A DNA stretch of 5,823 bases, taken from the NCBI GenBank assembly GCA_947174375.1, contig CAMWIS010000100.1, positions 1 to 5,823 on the forward strand, read 5' to 3'. A model generated the notes under the pieces. It saw nothing but the letters and a program-made list of their open reading frames with translations, searched no databases and was not told where the DNA came from. Positions 1 to 5,823 of this stretch are shown here, piece by piece. How positions within the stretch are numbered: the stretch's first letter is position 1; each line of letters begins with the position of its first letter. The stretch comes from an uncultured Bacteroidales bacterium (GTDB lineage Bacteria; Bacteroidota; Bacteroidia; Bacteroidales; P3). The position numbers and the translations under genes are program-made.

Positions 1-45
1 CAGCGGCCCCGTGGGGCTGGGCGCGAAACGAACGCGACATTCCAT
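1..45 (-). CDS. gltX: Glutamyl-tRNA synthetase, N-terminal fragment (runs off left edge)
   Basis: Read on the minus strand from the ATG at 45-43, the 15 visible codons give MECRVRFAPSPTGPL. RVRFAPSPTGPL is the conserved first strand of bacterial glutamyl-tRNA synthetase. It normally runs straight into the HIGH-type ATP-binding motif, which here would lie just outside the window. The enzyme is a cytoplasmic class I synthetase that charges tRNA-Glu with glutamate. Glutaminyl-tRNA synthetase has a different consensus here (roughly TRFPPEPNGYLHIGH), so GluRS is preferred. An in-frame ATG at 69-67 would add eight residues (MALKSTCT). The start at 45 is chosen because most GluRS proteins have only a few residues before RVRFAPSP, and because a promoter-like box overlaps the upstream ATG. 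The gene is divergent from dnaE. The identification rests on a short but very characteristic motif. Confidence 0.85.
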   Translation of the reverse strand, partial: MECRVRFAPSPTGPL

Positions 46-68
46 AGTGCAAGTGGATTTTAACGCCA

Positions 69-76
69 TAAAGATA
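69..76 (-). promoter_or_regulatory. Weak -7-like box for gltX
   Basis: The minus strand reads TATCTTTA, matching seven of eight positions of the Bacteroidota -7 consensus TAnnTTTG. Transcription would begin around base 60, giving a leader of about 15-20 bases before the ATG at 45. No TTTG-like -33 element is visible at the usual distance, so this is a tentative call. Confidence 0.3.
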
Positions 77-89
77 GTGCTTTTTTTCT

Positions 90-97
90 TACCTTTG
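90..97 (+). promoter_or_regulatory. Candidate -7 box (TACCTTTG) for dnaE, upstream site
   Basis: TACCTTTG is an exact match to the Bacteroidota -7 consensus TAnnTTTG and follows a T-run (81-87). No TTTG is found 19-21 bases upstream, so only half of the promoter is supported. If used, transcription would start near base 100-104 and the dnaE leader would be about 100 bases long. It would contain the 156-175 hairpin and part of the 92-115 repeat set. Confidence 0.4.
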
Positions 98-115
98 TTG
101 AAAGGATAACCTTTC
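92..115 (+). repeat. Three alternating arms CCTTT / AAAGG / CCTTT
   Basis: CCTTT (92-96), AAAGG (101-105) and CCTTT (110-114) are spaced nine bases apart, so the middle arm can pair with either neighbour. The right-hand pairing is longer: GAAAGG 100-105 with CCTTTC 110-115 around an ATAA loop. On the plus-strand RNA it can extend by two G-U pairs and one G-C pair to 97-118. The left arm overlaps the TACCTTTG box, so this could be an operator, a pair of alternative hairpins, or chance. Confidence 0.5.
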
Positions 116-155
116 GGCTGCCGCCCCGTCGCCCGCCCCGGATACCCCCGTCGAG

Positions 156-186
156 CTGACTTTGTTCTAAGTCAGATTTATTTTTT
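156..186 (+). terminator. Leader hairpin followed by T-rich tract before dnaE
   Basis: CTGACTT (156-162) and AAGTCAG (169-175) form a perfect seven-base-pair stem around the loop TGTTCT. A T-rich run follows on the plus strand only (177-186, nine T in ten bases). This is the layout of an intrinsic terminator or attenuator, although the stem is short and only moderately GC-rich. It ends 13 bases before the dnaE start codon. A dyad bound by a regulator is the alternative reading, especially if transcription starts near base 199. Confidence 0.4.
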
Positions 187-187
187 A

Positions 188-195
188 TAATTTTG
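188..195 (+). promoter_or_regulatory. Candidate -7 box (TAATTTTG) adjoining the dnaE start
   Basis: TAATTTTG also matches TAnnTTTG exactly. A TTTG lies at 161-164, but the 23-base spacer is longer than the usual 19-21. Transcription from here would begin at about base 199-203, giving a leaderless or nearly leaderless dnaE message. The AT-rich run could equally be only the A/T-rich ribosome-access zone typical of Bacteroidota genes. Confidence 0.3.
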
Positions 196-199
196 CTCT

Positions 200-3100
200 A
201 TGGAAGAGACCCAAAATTTACCCGAATCCGCCCCCGAAGCGCCGGCCGCCGTTTTCACCCACCTGCACGTCCACACCCGCTACTCCATCTTGGACGGCGC
301 CTGCGAGATAGGCGCGTTGCTCAAAAAGGCCAAGTCGCTGAACATGAACGCTATGGCCATCACCGACCACGGTAATATGTACGGCGTCATGGAGTTCGTG
401 AACAAGGCCAAGGCCAACGGCATCAAGCCCATTGTGGGCTGCGAGGTGTATGTGGCGCCCAAGAGCCGTCTTGAAAAGTCGGGCCGCGAGGAAAGGAGCA
501 GCTACCACCTCATCCTGTTGGCCAAAAACGCCGTGGGTTATCATAATTTGGTCAAACTCTGTTCGTTGAGTCAGCGTAAGGAAGCCTTTTACTACAAGCC
601 GCGTATCGACCACGAACTGTTGGAGCAATACCACGAGGGCTTGGTTTGCTGTTCGGCTTGCTTGGCGGGCGAGGTGCCGCAGGCCATCCTGTCGGGTCAG
701 GAAGAATTGCTGAAAGAGAACATCCGCTTCCATCAGTCCATTTTCGGCGACGACTACTATTTCGAGATGCAGAACCACGGGCACGAGGAGCAGGCCATCG
801 TCAACGCCCGTCTGGAACAGCTCGCCGCCGAGTACGGCATCAAGTGCATCGCCTCCAACGACGTGCACTTCGTCAACGCCGACGACTACGAGGCGCACCG
901 CATCCTCATCTGCCTCAATACGGGCAAGAAAATCAACGAAGACACCAAACTCCTCTATACGGGTCAGGAATACCTCAAAAGCGCCGAGGAAATCGCCGCC
1001 CTGTTCCCCGGCCATCCCGAATACCTGGCCAATACGCAGGAAATCGTCGATAAGATAGAGGCCTTCGAGTTGGAACACGCGCCGCTGATGCCGCATTTCC
1101 CGCTGCCGGAGCCCTTTACGTCCGACATGGACTACCTGCGCCACCTCACCTACGAGGGTGCCAAGAAACGCTACGGCGAAAATTTCAGGGACAACGAGAC
1201 CTTGCGCGAGCGCATCGACTTCGAGCTGTCCACCATCGAGGGCATGGGCTTTCCGGGCTACTTCCTCATCGTGTGGGACTTTATCCGCGCCGCGCGCGAA
1301 ATGGGCGTGCTGGTGGGGCCGGGCCGTGGCTCGGCGGCGGGTTCGGCGTTGGCCTATTGCTTGGGCATCACGAATATAGACCCCATCAAATACGACCTGC
1401 TGTTCGAGCGTTTCCTCAACCCCGCCCGTATCTCCCTGCCCGATATCGACGTGGACTTCGATGACGTGGGGCGCGAAAAGGTCATCAAATACGTGGTGGA
1501 GAAATACGGCTCGGAACGGGTCTCGCAAATCATCACCTACGGTTCCATGGCGGCCAAGTCGGCCATCAAGGACGTGGCGCGCGTGTTGGATCTGCCCCTG
1601 CCCGAGTCCAACCGCCTGGCCAAGTTAGTGCCCGACGCGCCGGGTACCAATCTGGCCAAAGCCTTTAAGGAGGTGCCCGAGTTGCAAAAGGAAATGGACG
1701 AAAACCCCAATCCCTTGGTGCGCGACACCTTGCGTTACGCCATCAAGCTGGAAGGCTGCATCCGCAGTGTGGGCGTCCACGCTTGCGGTATGATCATCGC
1801 GCCCGAAGACATCATCGAATACGTGCCCACGGGCGTGGCCAAAGACTCCGAGATGCCCGTCACCCAGTACGAAGGCGCGTATGTGGAATCGGTGGGGTTG
1901 ATTAAGATGGACTTCTTGGGGCTCAGAACCCTCACCATCATCAAGGGCGCGCTCGACAACATCAAGCTGCGGCACGGCATCGACATCGACATAGAGGCCA
2001 TCCCGCTCGACGACAAGCTGACCTACGACCTCTTCAGCCGCGGCGACACCAACGGCATCTTCCAGTTCGAATCCGAGGGCATGAAGAAATATATGCGCGA
2101 GCTGAAGCCCAACCGCCTGGAAGACATCATCGCCATGAACGCCCTCTACCGGCCGGGCCCCATGGACTATATCCCCACCTTCATCAAGCGTAAGAGCGGC
2201 CAGGAGCCCATCGAATACGACCTGCCCGAAATGGAGGAATACCTCAAAGACACCTACGGCGTTACGGTCTATCAGGAACAGGTCATGCTGCTGTCGCAGA
2301 AGCTGGCCGGTTTCTCCAAGGGCGACGCCGACACGCTCCGCAAGGCGATGGGTAAGAAGAAAAAGGACGTGTTGGACAAGATGAAAGGCCAGTTCATGAA
2401 TGGCTGTTCGGAACACCAGTTAGAGCGGAAGACCTGCGAAAAGATATGGACCGACTGGGAAGCCTTCGCCTCCTATGCGTTCAACAAGTCGCACGCCACC
2501 TGCTACGCCTGGATCGCCTATCAGACCGCCTACCTCAAGGCCCACTACCCGGCCGAGTTCATGGCTTCGGTGCTCACCAACAACCTGAGCGCCATCGACA
2601 AAATCTCCTTCTATATGGAGGAGTGCAAGCGCATGAAAATAGACCTGCTCGGCCCCGACATCAACGAGAGTCAGACCAATTTCACGGTCAACGCGCAGGG
2701 GGCGATACGTTTCGGGCTGTGCGCCGTCAAGAACGTGGGCGCCAACGTCGTGGAAGCCTTGGTCACCGAGCGCGAAACCAACGGGCCGTTCCAAAACATC
2801 TTCGATTTCGTCAAGCGGGCCTCGTTCAAGAACCTCAACAAACGCTGCATGGAGTCGTTGGTCAAGGCCGGCGCGTTCGACAGTTTCGGCACGCCCGACC
2901 GCGCGGCATATTTCTATCAGCGACCCCACGACGACCGCAACTTCATCGACCAGCTCATCCAATACGCCTCCCAGTATCAGAAAAACCTGGCTTCGGCGCA
3001 GACGAGCCTGTTCGGGGCGTTCGAGGAGGCGGACGGCGACGCGGGCGGCGCGGGCGCCGGTCTCGACATCCCGGAGGCCGAGCCGTGGAGCATGATAGAA

Positions 3101-3772
3101 AAGGCCAAGTACGAAAAGGAAGTCACGGGCTTCTATATATCCGATCATCCGCTCAACCAGTACAAGTTCGAAATCGACCAGCTGACGACGGTTTCGGTGG
3201 CGCAACTCAAGGACATCCCGGCCAACTGGGCCAACCGCACGCTGCGGCTCGGCTTCATGGTCACGGGCGCGTTCCACGGCACCACCAAAACGGGCAAGGC
3301 CTACGGCAAGATAACGATAGAGGATTTCGACGACTCCTACGAATGGGCGTTTTTCGGCGAACCCTATCTCAAATACCGGCACCTGTTCAACGTGGGCGAT
3401 TTCCTGTTCGCGCAGGCCATCGTCAAGCCGCGCTGGGGGCACGATATGGATAATTTAGAGGTGTCGGCCACGCACATGATGCCCTTGGGCGACGCCTTGG
3501 ACTATTACGCCAAGTCGGTGGAGATAGACCTCAGCCTGCCTTATATCACGCCGCAGATGACGCAGGCGTTTCAGGAACTGTTGAAGAAACACCTGGTCAA
3601 GAGCAAGAAAGAGACGTCCGACAGCAACGGGGCCGCCGTGCAGTTCCACGTCCGCAACGGGGATATGACGCTCAATATGCCGGTCAAGGCCGGCCGCGTG
3701 CGCGTTTCGGACTTCGTGCAGGCTTTGCGGGCCGCCGATTTGCCCAGTGTGGATTTCCGTATTATGAAATAG
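200..3772 (+). CDS. dnaE: DNA polymerase III alpha subunit, replicative DnaE
   Basis: This is the catalytic subunit of the replicative polymerase: it extends DNA 5' to 3' at the fork, held by the beta clamp and clamp loader. It is complete at 1190 residues (E. coli DnaE has 1160). An in-frame TAA at 188-190 makes the ATG at 200 the only possible ATG start. Domains in order: PHP (about 19-300) with HLHVHT 21-26, TDHGNMYG 55-62 and E82; palm with GPGRGSAAGS 373-382 and PDIDVDF 414-420, whose D417 and D419 match E. coli D401/D403; D571 in KMDFLGLR matches D555; fingers motifs ALYRPGP 648-654, YQEQ 691-694 and FNKSH 761-765; a helix-hairpin-helix region near 845; clamp-binding peptide QTSLF 934-938; OB fold about 1014-1080; C-terminal, presumably tau-binding, domain to 1190. 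A Gly/Ala-rich linker follows the clamp peptide (about 942-955). The gene is divergent from gltX and convergent with the barrel gene. No frameshift or missing catalytic residue is seen. Confidence 0.98.
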   Translation: MEETQNLPESAPEAPAAVFTHLHVHTRYSILDGACEIGALLKKAKSLNMNAMAITDHGNMYGVMEFVNKAKANGIKPIVGCEVYVAPKSRLEKSGREERSSYHLILLAKNAVGYHNLVKLCSLSQRKEAFYYKPRIDHELLEQYHEGLVCCSACLAGEVPQAILSGQEELLKENIRFHQSIFGDDYYFEMQNHGHEEQAIVNARLEQLAAEYGIKCIASNDVHFVNADDYEAHRILICLNTGKKINEDTKLLYTGQEYLKSAEEIAALFPGHPEYLANTQEIVDKIEAFELEHAPLMPHFPLPEPFTSDMDYLRHLTYEGAKKRYGENFRDNETLRERIDFELSTIEGMGFPGYFLIVWDFIRAAREMGVLVGPGRGSAAGSALAYCLGITNIDPIKYDLLFERFLNPARISLPDIDVDFDDVGREKVIKYVVEKYGSERVSQIITYGSMAAKSAIKDVARVLDLPLPESNRLAKLVPDAPGTNLAKAFKEVPELQKEMDENPNPLVRDTLRYAIKLEGCIRSVGVHACGMIIAPEDIIEYVPTGVAKDSEMPVTQYEGAYVESVGLIKMDFLGLRTLTIIKGALDNIKLRHGIDIDIEAIPLDDKLTYDLFSRGDTNGIFQFESEGMKKYMRELKPNRLEDIIAMNALYRPGPMDYIPTFIKRKSGQEPIEYDLPEMEEYLKDTYGVTVYQEQVMLLSQKLAGFSKGDADTLRKAMGKKKKDVLDKMKGQFMNGCSEHQLERKTCEKIWTDWEAFASYAFNKSHATCYAWIAYQTAYLKAHYPAEFMASVLTNNLSAIDKISFYMEECKRMKIDLLGPDINESQTNFTVNAQGAIRFGLCAVKNVGANVVEALVTERETNGPFQNIFDFVKRASFKNLNKRCMESLVKAGAFDSFGTPDRAAYFYQRPHDDRNFIDQLIQYASQYQKNLASAQTSLFGAFEEADGDAGGAGAGLDIPEAEPWSMIEKAKYEKEVTGFYISDHPLNQYKFEIDQLTTVSVAQLKDIPANWANRTLRLGFMVTGAFHGTTKTGKAYGKITIEDFDDSYEWAFFGEPYLKYRHLFNVGDFLFAQAIVKPRWGHDMDNLEVSATHMMPLGDALDYYAKSVEIDLSLPYITPQMTQAFQELLKKHLVKSKKETSDSNGAAVQFHVRNGDMTLNMPVKAGRVRVSDFVQALRAADLPSVDFRIMK

Positions 3773-3795
3773 GGCGGCGCGTTCGGCCGCCCTAT
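3769..3795. terminator. Bidirectional hairpin in the convergent gap
   Basis: ATAGGGCGGC (3769-3778) and GCCGCCCTAT (3786-3795) form a perfect ten-base-pair GC-rich stem with a seven-base loop. The left arm contains the dnaE stop codon TAG (3770-3772). Because the dyad is symmetrical and lies between the ends of two convergent genes, it can fold in both transcripts. Neither strand has a proper U-run after the stem, so termination may be by a U-poor hairpin, or the structure may mainly protect 3' ends. Confidence 0.65.
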
Positions 3796-3803
3796 CGGGT
3801 ATA

Positions 3804-3816
3804 GGTTCAGAGAACC
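3804..3816. repeat. Small inverted repeat after the barrel gene stop
   Basis: GGTTC (3804-3808) and GAACC (3812-3816) pair perfectly around AGA, four bases beyond the stop codon of the minus-strand gene. It is too short to act alone, but it could form a second minor stem next to the large hairpin on the minus-strand transcript. Confidence 0.35.
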
Positions 3817-3820
3817 GTCG

Positions 3821-5362
3821 TTAGAATTTAACCGAGAAGCCTAAGTTATAGACGAGCTTGTTCTGCGTCAGGCTGGCCGGTTGCACCAGGGGCGCATACG
3901 TCTGCGCGTCCACGATGTTGTAGAGGTAGTAATCCTGTTTCTGGAGGTAATACGCCACCGCGAAGTCGATGGCCCAGCGGCCGAACGCGACGCCCACGCC
4001 CGCGCTGAACGTATGGTTGGCCCAGGTTTGGCTGTTGGTCCGGTTGCGGTAGGGTGAGGTGTTGAACACGTAGCCGGCGCGGAAGCGGCCGATGCCCGCC
4101 CGCCATTCCGTACCGACGCGCAACACGCCGCCCACCTGGTAGTTGTCTTTGACCAGCTGGTTGACTTGCTGCTCATAGCGCCAGTCATCGTTGATTCTAA
4201 GCTGCATATCGTTGTAGTTCACGATTTCGCCTTCCACATCCACCACGCCGTATTGCCCGATGATAAAGCCGAGGGCCGCGCCCGCGCGGAGCGGCGTTTG
4301 GATGTTGTATTTGTATTCGGAGCGCGTTTCGCCGGAGGGGGAACCCGGCAGCGGGTTGCCGTCCTTGTCGGTGGGCCATGTCATGCTGGCCGAGAAATCC
4401 ACCGTGTAGTCTTCGTTGAGGGCGTAGTAGGTGGGCGTATGGAACCACGCGCCGATGCGCAGGTATTCCAAAGCCTGGTAGATGACGCCGATTTTGAACG
4501 TGAAGCCCGCGCCCGATACCGACAGGCGTTCGCCCAATTCGTAACTGCGGAAGTCATACGGATAACGCGTACCCGCCGGCACGCTTTCGCCGAGCGTGGA
4601 GCGGTAATAATAATGCACGAACGGCACGCCGAAGTTCATGCCTATATATACTTTATCCGCTACGTTGGCGCTGAGGGCGATGGCCATTTCCGAAATATTG
4701 CCGTTGGTAAACCAGCGTTGGTATTGGTTCAGGTTGCCGCCCGCCAAAAACGTGGAGAAGTTGCCGAGCGCGTCGGGCCCGTCGAGCAGGTAGGCGTTGT
4801 AGGCCAGGCTGCCCGTGGCGTTGAGCGTGCCGTCGCCGTAGTCATCCGGCACCAGGGCCCCGTAGTTCTCCGCCGCCACGGCTTCCATGTACGACGACTG
4901 CGGGTTGAAGCCCGACATGAGGTAAGCGCCCGTATAGTCGTTGAGCCGGTTTACGCCTATGCCCATCTGGATGCGTTTCAGCCCTTTGTTTTCCTCCTTG
5001 TTGTAGAGCATCCAAAGCGTGCTGGCTTCGGGCAGGTTCACCTTGGTTTCGTTGTCGCGGTGCGTCTCGCCGTAGTAGCTCGCCACGCCGTTGCCCGACG
5101 TGATGCTGCCGCTCAGGCTACTTTCGCCGCGCGAGTAAAGCCCCATGCCGGCCGGGTTGACGGCCACGGCCGAGAAATTGGCGCCCAACGCGCCGAAGGC
5201 GCCGCCCATAGCCGTAAAGCGCGGCGAGCCGGAGGGGTTGAGCATGGAGTAACGCAACAGGTCGGCGTCGTTTTGGGCGTGGAGTGCGCCCGCGCCGCCG
5301 AGCAAGAGGGTGCCGGCCAAAGCCAGCGTGCTGAGAACGATATGGGCGGTTTGTCTTTTCAT
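3821..5362 (-). CDS. Outer-membrane beta-barrel protein, FadL/OmpP1-like family
   Basis: The 513-residue product starts MKRQTAHIVLSTLALAGTLL, a clear signal peptide: a basic start, a hydrophobic core to about residue 24, and likely cleavage after ALHA (residue 29). There is no lipobox cysteine. The mature start, with GSPRFTAMGG (46-55), AFGALGANFSAVAV (55-68) and NPAGMGLY (69-76), resembles the N-terminal signature of Bacteroidota FadL/TodX/OmpP1-like proteins, often labelled hemin receptor or outer-membrane transport protein. The rest is rich in Tyr, Asn, Gly and alternating aromatic/polar stretches, as in beta strands. It ends YNLGFSVKF, with the terminal Phe typical of barrels inserted by the BAM complex. 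Transport of a hydrophobic solute across the outer membrane is the family expectation; the substrate cannot be read from the sequence. The ATG at 5362-5360 is supported by the signal peptide placed directly at it. No Shine-Dalgarno or strong -7 box lies in the 63 bases upstream, so read-through from the preceding gene is likely. Confidence 0.75.
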   Translation of the reverse strand: MKRQTAHIVLSTLALAGTLLLGGAGALHAQNDADLLRYSMLNPSGSPRFTAMGGAFGALGANFSAVAVNPAGMGLYSRGESSLSGSITSGNGVASYYGETHRDNETKVNLPEASTLWMLYNKEENKGLKRIQMGIGVNRLNDYTGAYLMSGFNPQSSYMEAVAAENYGALVPDDYGDGTLNATGSLAYNAYLLDGPDALGNFSTFLAGGNLNQYQRWFTNGNISEMAIALSANVADKVYIGMNFGVPFVHYYYRSTLGESVPAGTRYPYDFRSYELGERLSVSGAGFTFKIGVIYQALEYLRIGAWFHTPTYYALNEDYTVDFSASMTWPTDKDGNPLPGSPSGETRSEYKYNIQTPLRAGAALGFIIGQYGVVDVEGEIVNYNDMQLRINDDWRYEQQVNQLVKDNYQVGGVLRVGTEWRAGIGRFRAGYVFNTSPYRNRTNSQTWANHTFSAGVGVAFGRWAIDFAVAYYLQKQDYYLYNIVDAQTYAPLVQPASLTQNKLVYNLGFSVKF

Positions 5363-5425
5363 GGCTTATAAAGGTGTTTGGGTTAAGGGAATCGCTATGG
5401 GTTGTCTTATTGGCCGAGGCTGAGG

Positions 5426-5823
5426 TTATCGGCGGCGCGTGCTGCCGCCACCGGAATTACCGCCGCTGCTGCCGCCCGAGCTTCTCGAGCCGCCGGAACT
5501 ACCGCCCCCCGAGTAGGTGGAACGCGACGGGCTGCCGGTTGTGGTGCTGCGTACCGCCGGGGTGGAGGTTCGGGTCGGCGTGGCGGCAGGCCGCACGGCA
5601 GGCGCGCTCTGCCGTGCGGGCGCACTCTGTTGCGTGGTGCTGGGGCGCGGCGTATAGGAGCTGTTGGTCTGACGTTGGCTCTGCGGGCTTTGATAGCTGG
5701 AGCCGTTGCGGACACCGCTGTTGTAGGCGGGCGCCGTGTAGGCGTTGGGGCGGCCGCTCTGCTGCGGTTGGGTCGTGCGCTGCGGGGTGGCCGTGTTCTG
5801 CACGCGCGTGGACGTTTGGGTGG
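5426..5823 (-). CDS. Low-complexity Ser/Gly/Thr/Gln/Pro/Arg-rich protein, C-terminal part
   Basis: The frame is open from the right edge of the window to a TAA at 5428-5426, giving 131 visible residues with the start outside. A GTG at 5803-5801 is in frame but lies inside continuing low-complexity sequence (TQTSTR precedes it), so it is probably not the start. The upstream part is rich in Gln, Thr, Ser, Pro and Ala, with repeated SAPA and PAVR words. The last 30 or so residues are Gly/Ser runs ending in STRRR. I count 15 arginines and no Asp, Glu, Lys, Cys, Trp, Phe, Leu, Ile or His in this part. It is therefore strongly basic and almost certainly disordered. I do not recognise a family. Lying 63 bases upstream of a barrel gene on the same strand, it may be an envelope or secreted protein whose folded domain or signal peptide lies outside the window; that is inference. 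The frame is chosen because it is unbroken to the edge and has high third-position GC. Confidence 0.6.
   Translation of the reverse strand, partial: TQTSTRVQNTATPQRTTQPQQSGRPNAYTAPAYNSGVRNGSSYQSPQSQRQTNSSYTPRPSTTQQSAPARQSAPAVRPAATPTRTSTPAVRSTTTGSPSRSTYSGGGSSGGSRSSGGSSGGNSGGGSTRRR

Larger units (their letters stand above)
46..199. promoter_or_regulatory. Divergent gltX/dnaE control region
   Basis: This 154-base gap separates two divergently transcribed housekeeping genes and must hold the start signals of both unless gltX uses its alternative start at 69. It is a mosaic: an AT-rich part (about 56-115), a GC-rich core (about 116-155) and an AT-rich part directly before dnaE (about 160-199). 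It contains two TAnnTTTG-like boxes for the plus strand, a weaker one for the minus strand, and two sets of inverted repeats, listed separately. No Shine-Dalgarno sequence precedes either gene, as expected in Bacteroidota. No open frame here looks like a real gene. Confidence 0.7.

Noticed and set aside
4..19. GC-rich inverted repeat (GCCCC/GGGGC) near the left edge, considered as a terminator
   Set aside because: It lies inside the gltX coding sequence (codons for PSPTGP), has a very tight loop and no T-run, so coding constraint explains it.
193..375. Short plus-strand frame from a TTG start overlapping the dnaE start
   Set aside because: It is out of frame with dnaE, has a weak start, and its Arg/Pro/His-rich product looks like a shadow of the dnaE codons.
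218..1528. Long minus-strand open frame (436 codons) opposite the 5' part of dnaE, with similar ones at 1625-2416 and 2420-3442
   Set aside because: They lie antisense to a strongly identified dnaE. Their Val/Gly/Leu/His-rich composition is what a GC-rich gene gives when read from the other strand, and no family motif is visible.
4166..5371. Plus-strand open frame of 401 codons opposite the barrel gene
   Set aside because: It is antisense to a gene with a clear signal peptide and barrel C-terminus. Its product is Ala/Arg/Val/His-rich with no recognisable domain, which is typical of shadow frames.
5407..5715. Overlapping minus-strand frame encoding an Arg/Ala/Pro-rich 102-residue product
   Set aside because: The frame ending at 5426 is open to the window edge and has high third-position GC. 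The alternative reads like an out-of-frame translation of the same repetitive GC-rich DNA.
1..5823. Searched by eye for CRISPR arrays, tRNA or rRNA genes, transposase or integrase genes and attachment sites
   Set aside because: No regularly spaced direct repeats, cloverleaf-like segments, transposase motifs or long terminal repeats were seen. The window reads as ordinary core chromosome.

Overview
The window looks like chromosomal DNA from a GC-rich member of the Bacteroidota. A Bacteroidales lineage such as the Rikenellaceae/Alistipes group is plausible, but that placement is inference. The clues are start codons without a Shine-Dalgarno sequence, an AT-rich stretch directly before the dnaE start, sequences matching the Bacteroidota -7 promoter box (TAnnTTTG), and a predicted outer-membrane barrel of the FadL/OmpP1-like type common in this phylum. 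Coding DNA is GC-rich throughout, and nothing suggests recent transfer: no insertion sequence, integrase, tRNA, rRNA or CRISPR is visible.

Layout. Bases 1-45 (minus strand) are the first 15 codons of a gene that reads out of the left edge. They encode the start of glutamyl-tRNA synthetase (gltX). Bases 46-199 are a divergent intergenic region with promoter-like boxes and two sets of inverted repeats. Bases 200-3772 (plus) are a complete dnaE, the replicative DNA polymerase III alpha subunit of 1190 residues. Its polymerase aspartates, PHP metal-site residues, internal clamp-binding peptide and OB fold can all be located. Bases 3773-3820 are a short convergent gap with a strong GC-rich hairpin that overlaps the dnaE stop codon and probably ends transcription from both sides. 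Bases 3821-5362 (minus) are a complete gene for a secreted 513-residue outer-membrane beta-barrel protein. Bases 5426-5823 (minus) are the 3' part of a gene for a Ser/Gly/Thr/Gln/Pro/Arg-rich low-complexity protein that runs off the right edge.

How the genes relate. gltX and dnaE are divergent housekeeping genes (translation and replication) sharing one control region. The low-complexity gene and the barrel gene lie on the same strand 63 bases apart with no clear promoter between them, so they may be co-transcribed and both act in the cell envelope. No function is assigned to the low-complexity protein. Overall this is mostly an ordinary core-genome region. The less explained parts are the structured leader upstream of dnaE, the apparently intact PHP exonuclease site in DnaE, and the acid-free, arginine-bearing low-complexity protein paired with the barrel protein.
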